A DNA stretch of 64,000 nt from Paenibacillus hamazuiensis (GTDB taxonomy: Bacteria; Bacillota; Bacilli; Paenibacillales; NBRC-103111): contig NZ_JALRMO010000001.1 of the NCBI RefSeq assembly GCF_023276405.1, forward strand, positions 4,774,001-4,838,000. Reading direction: 5' to 3'. Below are positions 51,481-60,742 of the stretch, in pieces. The notes below the pieces were generated by a model that was not told where the DNA came from, searched no databases, and was given only the letters and a program-made list of their open reading frames with translations. The position numbers and the translations under genes are program-made. Position 1 is the first letter of the stretch; each line of letters starts with the position of its first letter.

Positions 51481-52644
51481 TCAAGCCAGCGCGACTTCAA
51501 GCAGCGAGTCAAGCCGCTTCGCGTACGTATGCTCCTCCAGCGTTCTGCGCAGCCCCCGCAGCGCGATGCCTTCGCGCTCCCGCTCATGCTCAAGATAATA
51601 TGCGGCTATACTGATGAATTCCGCCGGTGAAGAATATGTCGCGATTTCCACGCCCGGGCGGTACAGGCTGGCCGTGTCCCCGCGCAGATCGCTCAATTGG
51701 AACGAACCGCACGCGCCAATCTCGTACGTTCGCGGATTGACGGAAACCCCCGCGATGCCCCGGCTGTTGAAGTTGGACGGATCGTCATCCGCGCGGTGCA
51801 GGTTCACGACGATTTTCGCGCCGTTGTAATAGCTGCAGGTTTCCTCCGGAGACAACCAGTCGGTATTCAGCCGGATTTTATCCCGCAGCAGCTCGAACCG
51901 GGAAAGCCGATCCCACCACCAACCGGCGATCAGCACCTTTTTATCCGCCAAGAAGGGGGCGATCTCGTCGATAAACGCCAGCCGGTTCCGGAATGCATTG
52001 CCGATAAAGCAAATGTCCGTGCGGTATTCTGCGTCCACCCTTCTCGGAAAATACGTTTCCGGCCCGGCGGCCAGCGGCATGTAATGCACCTGCGGGCAGC
52101 CAAGCTGCCGGTAAAACTCCACGCAGCCGAGCTCATGCGTGAACACGATATCGTAATGCGGCGCCGTAACGCTGCTCAGATCGGTATGGTACGGGTCGTC
52201 GACCAGCCAGAGTGCGACCCGGATCCCCTGAGCCCGCAGCGCATCGGCTTGGCTGACCGGGAAACGCGTGCCGTTCAGCACGAGCACGAGGTCGGGACGA
52301 TGCCGCAGCGCAAGCCCCGCCGCATCGTCCGCTTCGTGCAGCGGCACCACTTCCCTGACCAGTTTCTGAAGCGCATGAATGATTCCGCGATCCAGCGAAG
52401 CGAACCCTTCCTTCACGTAAAACACGCGAACATCCCGCATCGCCCGCCCATCCTGCGGGATTGTTTGACAAATCCTTGCGCACGCCCCGACGTGGTAGCC
52501 GTACGCCTCTCCTTGCCTTAACCCTTCTCTTAGCCCGTCCGCAAAGCCGTCCCGCCCGGAGACAGCCGGGCGGGTTGTGCGGACTTTGCCATGCTTTCTT
52601 CTGCTTTGTCCCACCGGCCTCCCCCTTTCGTTTACCTGACACAT
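51481..52644 (-). CDS. CgeB-like spore glycosyltransferase (2)
   Basis: The protein has 387 residues, starting at ATG 52644 behind GAGGAGA. A basic leader is followed by DGFADGLREGLRQGEAYGYH, a weak form of the Gly-every-four repeat. The CgeB-type GT-B core parallels the previous protein: VRVFYVKEGFASLDRGIIHA, RPDLVLVLNGTRF, RVALWLVDDPYHTDL, CFIGNAFRNRLAFIDEIAPF and NPRTYEIGACGSFQLSDLRG. Tandem duplication with divergence suggests successive or alternative sugar additions. It lies between a GT2 gene and its paralogue on the same strand. Confidence 0.87.
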   Translation of the reverse strand: MCQVNERGRPVGQSRRKHGKVRTTRPAVSGRDGFADGLREGLRQGEAYGYHVGACARICQTIPQDGRAMRDVRVFYVKEGFASLDRGIIHALQKLVREVVPLHEADDAAGLALRHRPDLVLVLNGTRFPVSQADALRAQGIRVALWLVDDPYHTDLSSVTAPHYDIVFTHELGCVEFYRQLGCPQVHYMPLAAGPETYFPRRVDAEYRTDICFIGNAFRNRLAFIDEIAPFLADKKVLIAGWWWDRLSRFELLRDKIRLNTDWLSPEETCSYYNGAKIVVNLHRADDDPSNFNSRGIAGVSVNPRTYEIGACGSFQLSDLRGDTASLYRPGVEIATYSSPAEFISIAAYYLEHEREREGIALRGLRRTLEEHTYAKRLDSLLEVALA

Positions 52645-52690
52645 TCTCCTCTATAATTAAGAAATAACCTTCGTCAAGCTGCCCCTTGCG

Positions 52691-53422
52691 TTAAATAAGG
52701 CTGTGCGGATCGAACCCCCACTTTGCGACGAATTTGTCGTAATTGCGGCGGATCAGCGACTTCACCTGCTCGCTTTCCTGGCCGAAGCTGGCGCTGCCAT
52801 GGTGATACACAAACGTATCTCCTGCGATTTTCAGCTGAAACCCGGCCAGCCTCGCCCTGAAGCAATAATCGTCGTCCTCAAAATGGCCCGGTGCGAACTG
52901 TTCGTCCAGAAGCCCGATCGTTTCCATCAGCTCGCGTTTTATAAGAAAGCAAAACCCGACCAGCCTCGGCACGGTCTGCCATTTGCCGGCATCCGGAATA
53001 TTGGGTGCTTGCGCCGCCAGCTCCGGGCTTCCGTAAGGGGAATCCACCCTTTGCCTGCCGCTCGCGTAATTCGTCGTCGGGCCGACAATACCGGTTTCCC
53101 TGCTGCTGTAAAGACATCTCATCAGATTGGACAGCCAGTTCGGCGTCACGATGACGTCGTTGTTCAGCAGCAGCATCGCGTCGCCCGATGCGAGCTTCAG
53201 GCCCAAATTGCATGCGCCCGGAAACCCGCGATTGAACGGAACGGACACCAGCCGGACCTTTCTGCGCTCTTTAAGGCAGTATTCCACGGACCCGTCCTTC
53301 GAGCCGTTGTCGACGACGATAATTTCATAGGGAACGTCCGTATGCCGTACGATGGAGGCGATGCATTGCTGCAAATAAGACAGTCCGTTCCGGTTCGGAA
53401 TAATGATGCTTGCCTTTTGCAA
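52691..53422 (-). CDS. GT2-family (rhamnosyltransferase-type) glycosyltransferase, no leader
   Basis: The protein has 243 residues, starting at TTG 53422 with GGAGGGGG 6 nt upstream. It begins directly with the catalytic domain: ASIIIPNRNGLSYLQQCIAS, EIIVVDNGSKDGS, GDAMLLLNNDVIVTPNW and EQFAPGHFEDDDYCFRARL. It is related to the GT2 domain of the 47760 gene (both have the LLxLNND and EDDD blocks) but has neither the basic leader nor the C-terminal extension. It starts 3 bp after the previous gene in the run, so it is co-translated. Confidence 0.9.
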   Translation of the reverse strand: MQKASIIIPNRNGLSYLQQCIASIVRHTDVPYEIIVVDNGSKDGSVEYCLKERRKVRLVSVPFNRGFPGACNLGLKLASGDAMLLLNNDVIVTPNWLSNLMRCLYSSRETGIVGPTTNYASGRQRVDSPYGSPELAAQAPNIPDAGKWQTVPRLVGFCFLIKRELMETIGLLDEQFAPGHFEDDDYCFRARLAGFQLKIAGDTFVYHHGSASFGQESEQVKSLIRRNYDKFVAKWGFDPHSLI

Positions 53423-53425
53423 TGG

Positions 53426-54547
53426 CTACCCCCTCCGTCCGGCATAATGTCTTCTTCGAATAGTATCGGGAAAAGCAAGCCGTTCTCCGGCGAGCTCCTG
53501 CATCGTGACGATCGCCTCAATATGATCACCGACGATCATCTCTTCGACTGGATTATGCCTTCCCGTATTGAGCGGCTTCGTCTTGTTATGGAATACGACG
53601 TCAACGCTCCACGGTGATTGCACCTTCAAACCTTTAGCGATCGCGAGCGCCTGAGCTTTGGGCGGAACCATCAGCGCTCCGGCGCCGATCGTATCGAGTG
53701 CCTTCCTCGATATCGCATGGGGAACGGCGGTCAGCGAATCCGCGGACAAATCCGACCTGCCGAGGATACGGTTTAGAAATTGCTTCATCATACTGACGGA
53801 ATCCCACTGATCGAAAGTGCCCAAAAAAGGGGATATCCGGTTAAGAGCGACGTCGGTGCCCCGGTCGACGGCGGCGATGAACGGGATCAGCTGCTCTGCC
53901 GGAACCGGAATGTCCCCGTCCAGAAACAACACGATTTCCGAGCTGGCCAGCTTCGCCCCGACCGCTCTGCCGACATCGTAACCAAGCGGCTCATCATAAT
54001 GCACGATCAAAGCGCTGGAGCCTTCCCGCACACTCCGGAACGAGCTGTCCGAAGTACCGTTTACCACGATGATGATTTCCTCCAGCGGAAGCCGGTGCAG
54101 CTCGTGAAGAACCTCCATCACCGATTTTTCCTCGTTCATTACGGCCATTACGGCGGATACGGTCTTGTCCGTAGGCATAAGCATCCAATCGTAAGTGGCG
54201 ATGCCGGACTTCCGCCCGTAACCTTCGAGATATCCCTTAACGGCTTCCCAGTAATGCTCCCAAGTCTTAAAATGCAGTTGTTCCTTTCTCACGCGTTCCA
54301 CCCAGTAACGGTTTAACGCTTTTTTCTGGTATCCTTCGCCTTCGATGGAATAAAGGCCGGCATCCTGCTCGCCCGCCTGCAGGCCCCATTGCCGCCATGC
54401 CGCTTCACTTTGGACCGTATACACCCGCTTCGCCGGCCGCTTCCGCCCCGTGACCCGCGGTCTCCGCTTCACAAGGCTTACCCGCTGCCTCGCTTCCCGG
54501 CGAGCGTTACTTCTTTTGCCCGCTTTTCGGGGTACGCGCGTTTTCAT
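53426..54547 (-). CDS. GT2-family glycosyltransferase with basic leader
   Basis: The protein has 373 residues from ATG 54547 (GAGG 8 nt upstream; GTG 54556 overlaps the previous stop). Residues 1-42 are Arg/Lys-rich. A tryptophan-rich segment (EAAWRQWGLQAGEQDAGLYS, then WVERV...WEHYWEAVKGYLEGY) precedes the GT-A domain: VSAVMAVMNEEKSVMEVLHE, IIIVVNGTSDSS, YDVGRAVGAKLASSEIVLFL, DGDIPVP and VPPKAQALAIAKGL. The catalytic part is clearly paralogous to the next gene upstream, which lacks the leader. The family resembles UDP-glucose/GalNAc-type GT2 enzymes of the processive kind without membrane helices. Confidence 0.87.
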   Translation of the reverse strand: MKTRVPRKAGKRSNARREARQRVSLVKRRPRVTGRKRPAKRVYTVQSEAAWRQWGLQAGEQDAGLYSIEGEGYQKKALNRYWVERVRKEQLHFKTWEHYWEAVKGYLEGYGRKSGIATYDWMLMPTDKTVSAVMAVMNEEKSVMEVLHELHRLPLEEIIIVVNGTSDSSFRSVREGSSALIVHYDEPLGYDVGRAVGAKLASSEIVLFLDGDIPVPAEQLIPFIAAVDRGTDVALNRISPFLGTFDQWDSVSMMKQFLNRILGRSDLSADSLTAVPHAISRKALDTIGAGALMVPPKAQALAIAKGLKVQSPWSVDVVFHNKTKPLNTGRHNPVEEMIVGDHIEAIVTMQELAGERLAFPDTIRRRHYAGRRG

Positions 54548-54552
54548 CACGG

Positions 54553-55323
54553 TCACCTCACAATCTCCCTTTTCCGGCCCAAATCCGGCTTGCCGCCCCT
54601 AAGGTCCCGATTCTCCGTCAGCCAGCGGATCGCTTCCAAATGATCACCGACGATCAAATCGCCCACAGGGTCTTTAAACCGGCTTCTTCTTCGCACCGGG
54701 TTGAGCTTCCTCACGTTGATATGGTGAACAGCCTCTATACGGAGTCCCCGGATCGCAGCAATCATCTGCGCTTTGGGCGGGACGGAGAGATGTTCCGTGC
54801 CGATGACATCAAGGGCTCGCCGGCTTAACGCATGAGGAACGGCCGTAAGCGACGCGCCTGCAAGATCGAGGCGCCCGATCATCGCATTAAGCGCGTGCTT
54901 TGCGGCAACGACCTGATGCACGTCCTTGCGGTCGGTTACCCCGGAATGCCGATTCAGCGCCACGTCTACCCCCTGCTCAACCGCTCGGATAAACGGAATC
55001 AGCTCCGCCGCCGCAATGACCATGTCCCCGTCGAGGAACAGCACGATTTCCCCCCTGGCTTCGCCGGCCCCGATGCTCCGGCCGACATCGTGACCGAGCG
55101 TCTCCCGGAAGCTGATCACCTTCGCCCCGGAACGTTCGGCGAGCTCCCGAGTACCGTCGGTGGAGCCGTTGGCAACGACTATCACCTCCATATCCCGGTG
55201 AACGCGGTAAGCCTCGCGAAGCACCTGCCCCAGCGTTTTTTTTTCGTTAAAAACAGGAATGACCACCGACACTTTAGGGTTCGGTTTGTTGCGATACGGG
55301 CTTTGCTTCTGCTGCTTTGCCAC
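54553..55323 (-). CDS. GT2-family glycosyltransferase, first gene of the cluster
   Basis: The protein has 256 residues, starting at GTG 55323. A short polar N-terminus leads into VSVVIPVFNEKKTLGQVLRE, MEVIVVANGSTDGT, DVGRSIGAGEARGEIVLFLD and GDMVIAAAELIPFI. VPHALSRRALDVIG and VPPKAQMIAAIRGL are shared with its downstream paralogue, as is the closing PVGDLIVGDHLEAI block. Its 3' end is 5 bp from the start of that paralogue. The 240 bp between this gene and the divergent collagen-like gene must hold both promoters. I found no convincing sigma-K box there. Confidence 0.87.
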   Translation of the reverse strand: MAKQQKQSPYRNKPNPKVSVVIPVFNEKKTLGQVLREAYRVHRDMEVIVVANGSTDGTRELAERSGAKVISFRETLGHDVGRSIGAGEARGEIVLFLDGDMVIAAAELIPFIRAVEQGVDVALNRHSGVTDRKDVHQVVAAKHALNAMIGRLDLAGASLTAVPHALSRRALDVIGTEHLSVPPKAQMIAAIRGLRIEAVHHINVRKLNPVRRRSRFKDPVGDLIVGDHLEAIRWLTENRDLRGGKPDLGRKREIVR

Positions 55324-55564
55324 GTGTCCTCAGCTCCTGTTCCAAGTATAGATGCCTTATCGCCTTCTTCATTTTATGTATTTTTGCCGGGGGAGACAGG
55401 GCTAACGTTCCATCATTGCAAAATAGGCCTCTCCAAAATATACGAATTGACCTCTGCAACCGCCGAGGCTGGTACCGCATTGCCACATATCATGTTAGAA
55501 GGCTTCATGATCCTGAGTTGTTTTCAGAAAATGAGGCTATTCCATATTCGGAGGTGAAATCCAT

Positions 55565-58500
55565 TTGGCCGAATCCGCTTTTAGGGCTTCAGCAAATTTC
55601 GATCAACTATTTACGCCTGCCGGACCGTTCTTCGTAAGCTTTGCAGCGGTGGAGTACGATCTAAACGGCGAATATAACCCGGCTACGTCCACATTCGTAT
55701 CCAGCCAGGGCGGCGTATATACGTTCAGCGTCAGCCTCTTGATGGCGGCAGATCCTTCCGTTGAATTTGTTGCGCTCGCGCTGGTGGGACCTAACACCTC
55801 TGCAACTTTGGTAGACAGAGACCCGGACGACCTCGAACTGCCGTTTGTGGCAAACTTCACTGCTCAAATGAATCTTGCACCAGGCGACAGCGTGAGGTTA
55901 TTTCTCCAACCCAACGCCGGTACCGTTAGGGTTGTAACGAATCCAATGTATACTCATTTCGAAGGTGCAAGGACATCCGGGGAGGTTGGGCCGGCAGGGC
56001 CACAAGGACCTCAAGGCGTTCAAGGACCTCAAGGCGTTCAAGGACCTCAAGGTGTTCAAGGACCTCAAGGTGACCAAGGCGTTCAAGGACCTCAAGGTGT
56101 TCAAGGACCTCAGGGCGTTCAAGGACCTCAAGGCGACCAAGGGCCTCAAGGCGTTCAAGGACCTCAAGGCGTTCAAGGACCTCAAGGTGACCAAGGACCT
56201 CAAGGTGTTCAAGGACCTCAGGGCGTTCAAGGACCTCAAGGCGACCAAGGGCCTCAAGGCGTTCAAGGACCTCAGGGCGTTCAAGGACCTCAAGGCGTTC
56301 AAGGACCTCAGGGCGTTCAAGGCGACCAAGGACCTCAGGGCGTTCAAGGACCTCAAGGTGTTCAAGGACCTCAAGGTGACCAAGGACCTCAGGGCGTTCA
56401 AGGACCTCAAGGCGTTCAAGGACCTCAAGGCGTTCAAGGACCTCAGGGCGTTCAAGGACCTCAGGGCGTTCAAGGCGACCAAGGACCTCAGGGCGTTCAA
56501 GGACCTCAGGGCGTTCAAGGACCTCAGGGTGACCAAGGACCTCAAGGCGTTCAAGGACCTCAGGGCGTTCAAGGACCTCAAGGCGACCAAGGACCTCAGG
56601 GCGTTCAAGGACCTCAAGGTGACCAAGGACCTCAAGGCGACCAAGGACCTCAAGGCGTTCAAGGACCTCAGGGCGACCAAGGACCTCAAGGTGTTCAAGG
56701 ACCTCAAGGCGTTCAAGGACCTCAGGGCGACCAAGGACCTCAAGGCGTTCAAGGACCTCAGGGAGACCAAGGGCCTCAGGGCGTTCAAGGACCTCAGGGC
56801 GACCAAGGACCTCAAGGCGTTCAAGGACCTCAAGGCGTTCAAGGACCTCAAGGTGACCAAGGACCTCAGGGCGTTCAAGGACCTCAGGGTGACCAAGGAC
56901 CTCAGGGCGTTCAAGGACCTCAAGGCGACCAAGGACCTCAAGGCGTTCAAGGACCTCAAGGCGACCAAGGACCTCAGGGCGTTCAAGGCGACCAAGGACC
57001 TCAGGGCGTTCAAGGACCTCAAGGCGACCAAGGACCTCAAGGCGTTCAAGGCGACCAAGGACCTCAGGGCGTTCAAGGACCTCAAGGCGACCAAGGACCT
57101 CAAGGCGTTCAAGGACCTCAAGGCGACCAAGGACCTCAGGGCGTTCAAGGCGACCAAGGACCTCAAGGCGTTCAAGGACCTCAAGGCGACCAAGGACCTC
57201 AAGGCGTTCAAGGACCTCAAGGCGACCAAGGACCTCAGGGCGTTCAAGGACCTCAGGGCGCCCAAGGACCTCAGGGCGTTCAAGGCGACCAAGGACCTCA
57301 GGGCGTTCAAGGACCTCAAGGCGACCAAGGACCTCAAGGCGTTCAAGGCGACCAAGGACCTCAGGGCGTTCAAGGACCTCAGGGTGACCAAGGACCTCAG
57401 GGCGTTCAAGGACCTCAGGGCGACCAAGGACCTCAAGGCGTTCAAGGACCTCAAGGCGACCAAGGACCTCAGGGCGTTCAAGGCGTTCAAGGACCTCAGG
57501 GCGTTCAAGGACCTCAAGGCGACCAAGGACCTCAAGGCGTTCAAGGACCTCAGGGCGTTCAAGGCGACCAAGGACCTCAGGGCGTTCAAGGACCTCAAGG
57601 TGACCAAGGACCTCAGGGCGATCAAGGACCTCAAGGCGTTCAAGGACCTCAGGGTGACCAAGGACCTCAGGGTGACCAAGGACCTCAAGGCGTTCAAGGA
57701 CCTCAGGGCGTTCAAGGCGACCAAGGGCCTCAGGGCGTTCAAGGACCTCAGGGCGACCAAGGACCTCAAGGCGTTCAAGGACCTCAGGGCGTTCAAGGCG
57801 ACCAAGGGCCTCAGGGCGTTCAAGGACCTCAGGGTGACCAAGGACCTCAAGGTGACCAAGGACCTCAAGGCGTTCAAGGACCTCAAGGCGACCAAGGACC
57901 TCAAGGCGTTCAAGGACCTCAAGGCGACCAAGGACCTCAAGGCGTTCAAGGACCTCAGGGTGACCAAGGACCTCAGGGTGACCAAGGACCTCAAGGCGTT
58001 CAAGGACCTCAAGGCGTTCAAGGACCTCAAGGCGACCAAGGACCTCAGGGCGTTCAAGGACCTCAAGGTGACCAAGGACCTCAGGGCGTTCAAGGACCTC
58101 AGGGTGACCAAGGACCTCAAGGCGACCAAGGACCTCAGGGCGTTCAAGGACCTCAGGGCGACCAAGGACCTCAGGGCGACCAAGGACCTCAAGGCGTTCA
58201 AGGACCTCAAGGCGACCAAGGACCTCAGGGCGACCAAGGACCTCAAGGTGACCAAGGACCTCAAGGCGACCAAGGACCTCAGGGCGACCAAGGACCTCAA
58301 GGTGACCAAGGACCTCAAGGCGTTCAAGGACCTCAGGGCGTTCAAGGACCTCAGGGCGTTCAAGGACCTCAAGGCGTTCAAGGACCTCAGGGCGACCAAG
58401 GACCTCAGGGCGACCAAGGACCTCAGGGCGTTCAAGGACCTCAAGGCGACCAAGGACCTCAGGGTGTTCAAGGACCTCAAGGCGACCAAGGACCTCAAGG

Positions 58501-58573
58501 CGACCAAGGACCTCAGGGCGACCAAGGGCCTCAAGGCGTTCAAGGACCTCAAGGTGACCAAGGTCCCCCATGA
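55565..58573 (+). CDS. collagen-like surface protein with N-terminal C1q/BclA-like domain
   Basis: The protein has 1002 residues, starting at TTG 55565 with GGAGGTGA 7 nt upstream. Residues 1-138 look like a C1q/TNF-type jelly roll as in the BclA C-terminal domain: [42 protein letters not shown] and a closing THFEGAR. Residues 139-1002 are 288 Gly-X-Y triplets, nearly all GPQ, GVQ or GDQ, ending GPP. There is no signal peptide, LPXTG or other sorting motif, as for exosporium proteins assembled from the mother cell. In BclA the collagen part precedes the globular domain; here the order is reversed. Other frames are open only because the repeat lacks stops. Confidence 0.9.
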   Translation: MAESAFRASANFDQLFTPAGPFFVSFAAVEYDLNGEYNPATSTFVSSQGGVYTFSVSLLMAADPSVEFVALALVGPNTSATLVDRDPDDLELPFVANFTAQMNLAPGDSVRLFLQPNAGTVRVVTNPMYTHFEGARTSGEVGPAGPQGPQGVQGPQGVQGPQGVQGPQGDQGVQGPQGVQGPQGVQGPQGDQGPQGVQGPQGVQGPQGDQGPQGVQGPQGVQGPQGDQGPQGVQGPQGVQGPQGVQGPQGVQGDQGPQGVQGPQGVQGPQGDQGPQGVQGPQGVQGPQGVQGPQGVQGPQGVQGDQGPQGVQGPQGVQGPQGDQGPQGVQGPQGVQGPQGDQGPQGVQGPQGDQGPQGDQGPQGVQGPQGDQGPQGVQGPQGVQGPQGDQGPQGVQGPQGDQGPQGVQGPQGDQGPQGVQGPQGVQGPQGDQGPQGVQGPQGDQGPQGVQGPQGDQGPQGVQGPQGDQGPQGVQGDQGPQGVQGPQGDQGPQGVQGDQGPQGVQGPQGDQGPQGVQGPQGDQGPQGVQGDQGPQGVQGPQGDQGPQGVQGPQGDQGPQGVQGPQGAQGPQGVQGDQGPQGVQGPQGDQGPQGVQGDQGPQGVQGPQGDQGPQGVQGPQGDQGPQGVQGPQGDQGPQGVQGVQGPQGVQGPQGDQGPQGVQGPQGVQGDQGPQGVQGPQGDQGPQGDQGPQGVQGPQGDQGPQGDQGPQGVQGPQGVQGDQGPQGVQGPQGDQGPQGVQGPQGVQGDQGPQGVQGPQGDQGPQGDQGPQGVQGPQGDQGPQGVQGPQGDQGPQGVQGPQGDQGPQGDQGPQGVQGPQGVQGPQGDQGPQGVQGPQGDQGPQGVQGPQGDQGPQGDQGPQGVQGPQGDQGPQGDQGPQGVQGPQGDQGPQGDQGPQGDQGPQGDQGPQGDQGPQGDQGPQGVQGPQGVQGPQGVQGPQGVQGPQGDQGPQGDQGPQGVQGPQGDQGPQGVQGPQGDQGPQGDQGPQGDQGPQGVQGPQGDQGPP
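55979..58570 (+). repeat. collagen-encoding 9/18-bp tandem repeat tract
   Basis: About 2.6 kb of GGACCTCAAGGCGTTCAA-type units with alternation of AAG/AGG-ending codons and GTT/GAC at the variable position. The Y residue is always Gln except for a few edge triplets, and one GAQ occurs. Near-perfect repetition makes it prone to slippage and to assembly collapse, so the true length may differ. Confidence 0.95.
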
Positions 58574-58611
58574 TAATCTTCGCTTGTTAGAAAAGAGTCA
58601 CAATATTATCG

Positions 58612-58645
58612 GCTGTCGAGGCTCCGTCTCGACAGCTTTTTTTTT
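58612..58645 (+). terminator. terminator of the collagen-like gene
   Basis: GCTGTCGAG-GCTCCGT-CTCGACAGC followed by a run of T residues, 38 bp after the stop. Confidence 0.93.
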
Positions 58646-58698
58646 AAAAAAACCAGTCACTTGGAAATCAAGGTTCTTTCCCCATACGTATGTACCAC

Positions 58699-58726
58699 AC
58701 ATAACTTTTTGCCGGTGCATAAATTG
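58699..58726 (+). promoter_or_regulatory. candidate sigma-K promoter of the FkbM methyltransferase gene
   Basis: AC (58699-58700), 17 bp, CATAAATTG (58718-58726). This is one base off the CATANNNTA consensus and lies 62 bp before the start codon. Confidence 0.45.
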
Positions 58727-58787
58727 GTATGATCAATACTAAAGCTGTCCCTTAAAAAGAAAAAATCCGGAAGGTTGTGAAAAAACT

Positions 58788-60119
58788 ATGCAGGAAGATA
58801 CCGAAGCCATCGAAAAAACCTTAAAGGAAACAGTCATATTCGATGGCATGAATGGGAGCTTACTGCTTCAGCTGGGGGATATTTGCAGCTCGCAGGGGCG
58901 ATTTACCGAAGCCAGGTTGTATTATTCCAAGGCTTTGGAGATGTCCGGCAGCTCTGGGGAAAAGGAACTCATAAAATCGAAGATTCTTGAAACGGAAAGG
59001 CGCATTCAAACTGATTTCACGGACGAAGAGCCTTCAACCGAGTTTTTAGATGTGCTGCTCAAAGAGGTGCTTCATCACTCAGCAAATGACTATGTGTACA
59101 ATATCGATATTGAGTTATTTGAATTCATGCGGGTACCTGTCAGAGATACCATTGTCCTTAATACGGAAGCGGAAAAACGGGGAATCCGCAACCATCTGCA
59201 AGGAATCGCAAACCTTTACGACTGTCTTGCGGATCAAGCCTCGCGCGAATTGCTGCTTAAAGTTTTGGCATTCCGAATACTCGGAAATAAAAAAGTGAAA
59301 CTTCCTTTAAACAACCCCGAATATTGGAGAAGGCGGCAATTTATTAAAAAATTGATATGTTCCGCGAATACGCTCAAAACGAAGTTCCATCAATGGGACT
59401 TAAACCATTTTCATTTGCTTCCTCTAGGGTACAACCTCGAGCTGTATTGTTTCCCTATCGGCCTAAGCGCAACATTTCTTGAAAAACAATATGTGTACGA
59501 TAAAACAGACCCTCCTGTAAAAACGGATCCGGGTGATATAGTCATTGATGCGGGAGGATGCTTTGGCGATACCGCCCTTTTTTTCGCAGACGAAATCGGA
59601 AACTCCGGACATGTGTATACCATCGAATTTATTCCCAGCAACCTGGAAATCATGGAAACCAATCTGAATCTCAACCCGCACCTACGGGACAAAATTACCA
59701 TAGTGGAACATCCGCTTTGGAATGTTCCTAACCAATTGCTGCATTATAAGGATCAAGGTCCGGGCAGCTTCGTCTCATTTTTCAAGACGGACCAGGTAAA
59801 TGAGGAAACAACCACGATAACGATTGACGAAATCGTTTCCCGCTATCGTCTTTCCAGGGTGGATTTTATCAAAATGGATATTGAAGGAGCGGAGCTGCAC
59901 GCTCTTTTGGGAGCCGAACAAACTTTAAAGAGGTTCAAACCGAAGCTGGCCGTCACGATTTACCACCAAATCGGCGATTTTGACAATATTGCCAAATATC
60001 TTAATGGTCTTGACTTGGGCTACCGATTCTATCTGGGACACAATACGATTTATGCGCAGGAAACCGTGCTGTTCGCGAGTTCCGATTTACGGGTAGAAAG
60101 AGAAACTCATCCGAATTGA
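58788..60119 (+). CDS. FkbM-family methyltransferase with N-terminal TPR-like region
   Basis: The protein has 443 residues from ATG 58788. Residues 20-75 form a TPR-like helical pair (LLLQLGDICSSQGRFTEARL, YYSKALEM). A helical middle region of unknown role extends to about 215. The SAM-binding domain starts PGDIVIDAGGCFGDTALFFA, with VYTIEFIPSNLEIMETNLNL, and later VDFIKMDIEGAELHALLGAE, the FkbM signature. Such enzymes O-methylate sugars on surface polysaccharides. It is AT-richer than the flanks, stands alone between two terminators, and follows the collagen-like gene. Its substrate may be the glycan made by this locus. Confidence 0.87.
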   Translation: MQEDTEAIEKTLKETVIFDGMNGSLLLQLGDICSSQGRFTEARLYYSKALEMSGSSGEKELIKSKILETERRIQTDFTDEEPSTEFLDVLLKEVLHHSANDYVYNIDIELFEFMRVPVRDTIVLNTEAEKRGIRNHLQGIANLYDCLADQASRELLLKVLAFRILGNKKVKLPLNNPEYWRRRQFIKKLICSANTLKTKFHQWDLNHFHLLPLGYNLELYCFPIGLSATFLEKQYVYDKTDPPVKTDPGDIVIDAGGCFGDTALFFADEIGNSGHVYTIEFIPSNLEIMETNLNLNPHLRDKITIVEHPLWNVPNQLLHYKDQGPGSFVSFFKTDQVNEETTTITIDEIVSRYRLSRVDFIKMDIEGAELHALLGAEQTLKRFKPKLAVTIYHQIGDFDNIAKYLNGLDLGYRFYLGHNTIYAQETVLFASSDLRVERETHPN

Positions 60120-60124
60120 AAAAA

Positions 60125-60159
60125 ACCTCCTAGTCCACCATAACGGTGAGCTAGGAGGT
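60125..60159. terminator. bidirectional terminator between fkbM-like and DUF4214 genes
   Basis: ACCTCCTAG pairs exactly with CTAGGAGGT over a 17-nt loop. It is preceded by A6 and followed by a T-rich stretch. Confidence 0.88.
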
Positions 60160-60215
60160 ATTTATTTGATCGCCTCATACGTTAAAACGTTCCGGTTCGG
60201 CAGCCGGTTGCTTGG

Positions 60216-60740
60216 CTAAAATCGGTTGAATTCCGCTTCCTGACTTCCCCTGTGCACAGAAAGAATATGAGCGAGTATTTTATGCGCGAGAGGCCGGGAG
60301 CTCGGCAAGGACAAAAGCCGCATGCATTCGTCCGAAGCGGCAAATTGGCAAAACACGATCAGCCTCGAGTCGCCGGAAGCTAACGCTAATGTATGGCGGG
60401 CAAAGCTTTCCGGGTCCGGTTCCCGGCACAGCAGTTCGCGGTAAAGTCCTATCACGTACTGCTCGTTGTTTTGCTGCAGCAGCTTATGGAGCAATGTGCC
60501 TATGGTCGGCGCTTCGTAGGCCATATTGGCGAGCTGAAACCGTGAGGCCATATCGGCAGCCTCCTCGCTGAGGACGACCGCTTCAAACAATCTCATTCGG
60601 GATACGTGCCCTTTCAGACCGGCGGCATGAGCCTGCCGCCCTTCCGGATCGGGATCCCGGTGAAGCAGTTCCCAATACAGCTGCTCGATGTACTCCATAT
60701 CCGAACCGATATGAAACAGCTTGTGAAGCATCTGTATCAT
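60216..60740 (-). CDS. DUF4214-type repeat protein
   Basis: The protein has 174 residues from ATG 60740, two bases after the stop of the GT4 gene. Two copies of a helical unit are visible: EYIEQLYWELLHRDPDPEGR with HAAGL at about 20-45, and QYVIGLYRELLCREPDPESF with HTLAL at about 95-120. The Y-x-x-L-L-x-R-x-P-D-P-E-G pattern is that of DUF4214 domains, common in glycan loci and in RTX-like proteins, with no defined activity. Co-translation with GT4 suggests a role as accessory or acceptor-binding partner. Confidence 0.77.
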   Translation of the reverse strand: MIQMLHKLFHIGSDMEYIEQLYWELLHRDPDPEGRQAHAAGLKGHVSRMRLFEAVVLSEEAADMASRFQLANMAYEAPTIGTLLHKLLQQNNEQYVIGLYRELLCREPDPESFARHTLALASGDSRLIVFCQFAASDECMRLLSLPSSRPLAHKILAHILSVHRGSQEAEFNRF

Positions 60741-60742
60741 TC

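Noticed and set aside
55898-58742. Long open frames on both strands across the collagen tract (over 880 codons each)
   Set aside because: They result from the 9-bp repeat, which lacks stop codons in several frames. Only the plus frame from 55565 has a ribosome binding site, a real N-terminal domain and Gly-X-Y periodicity.
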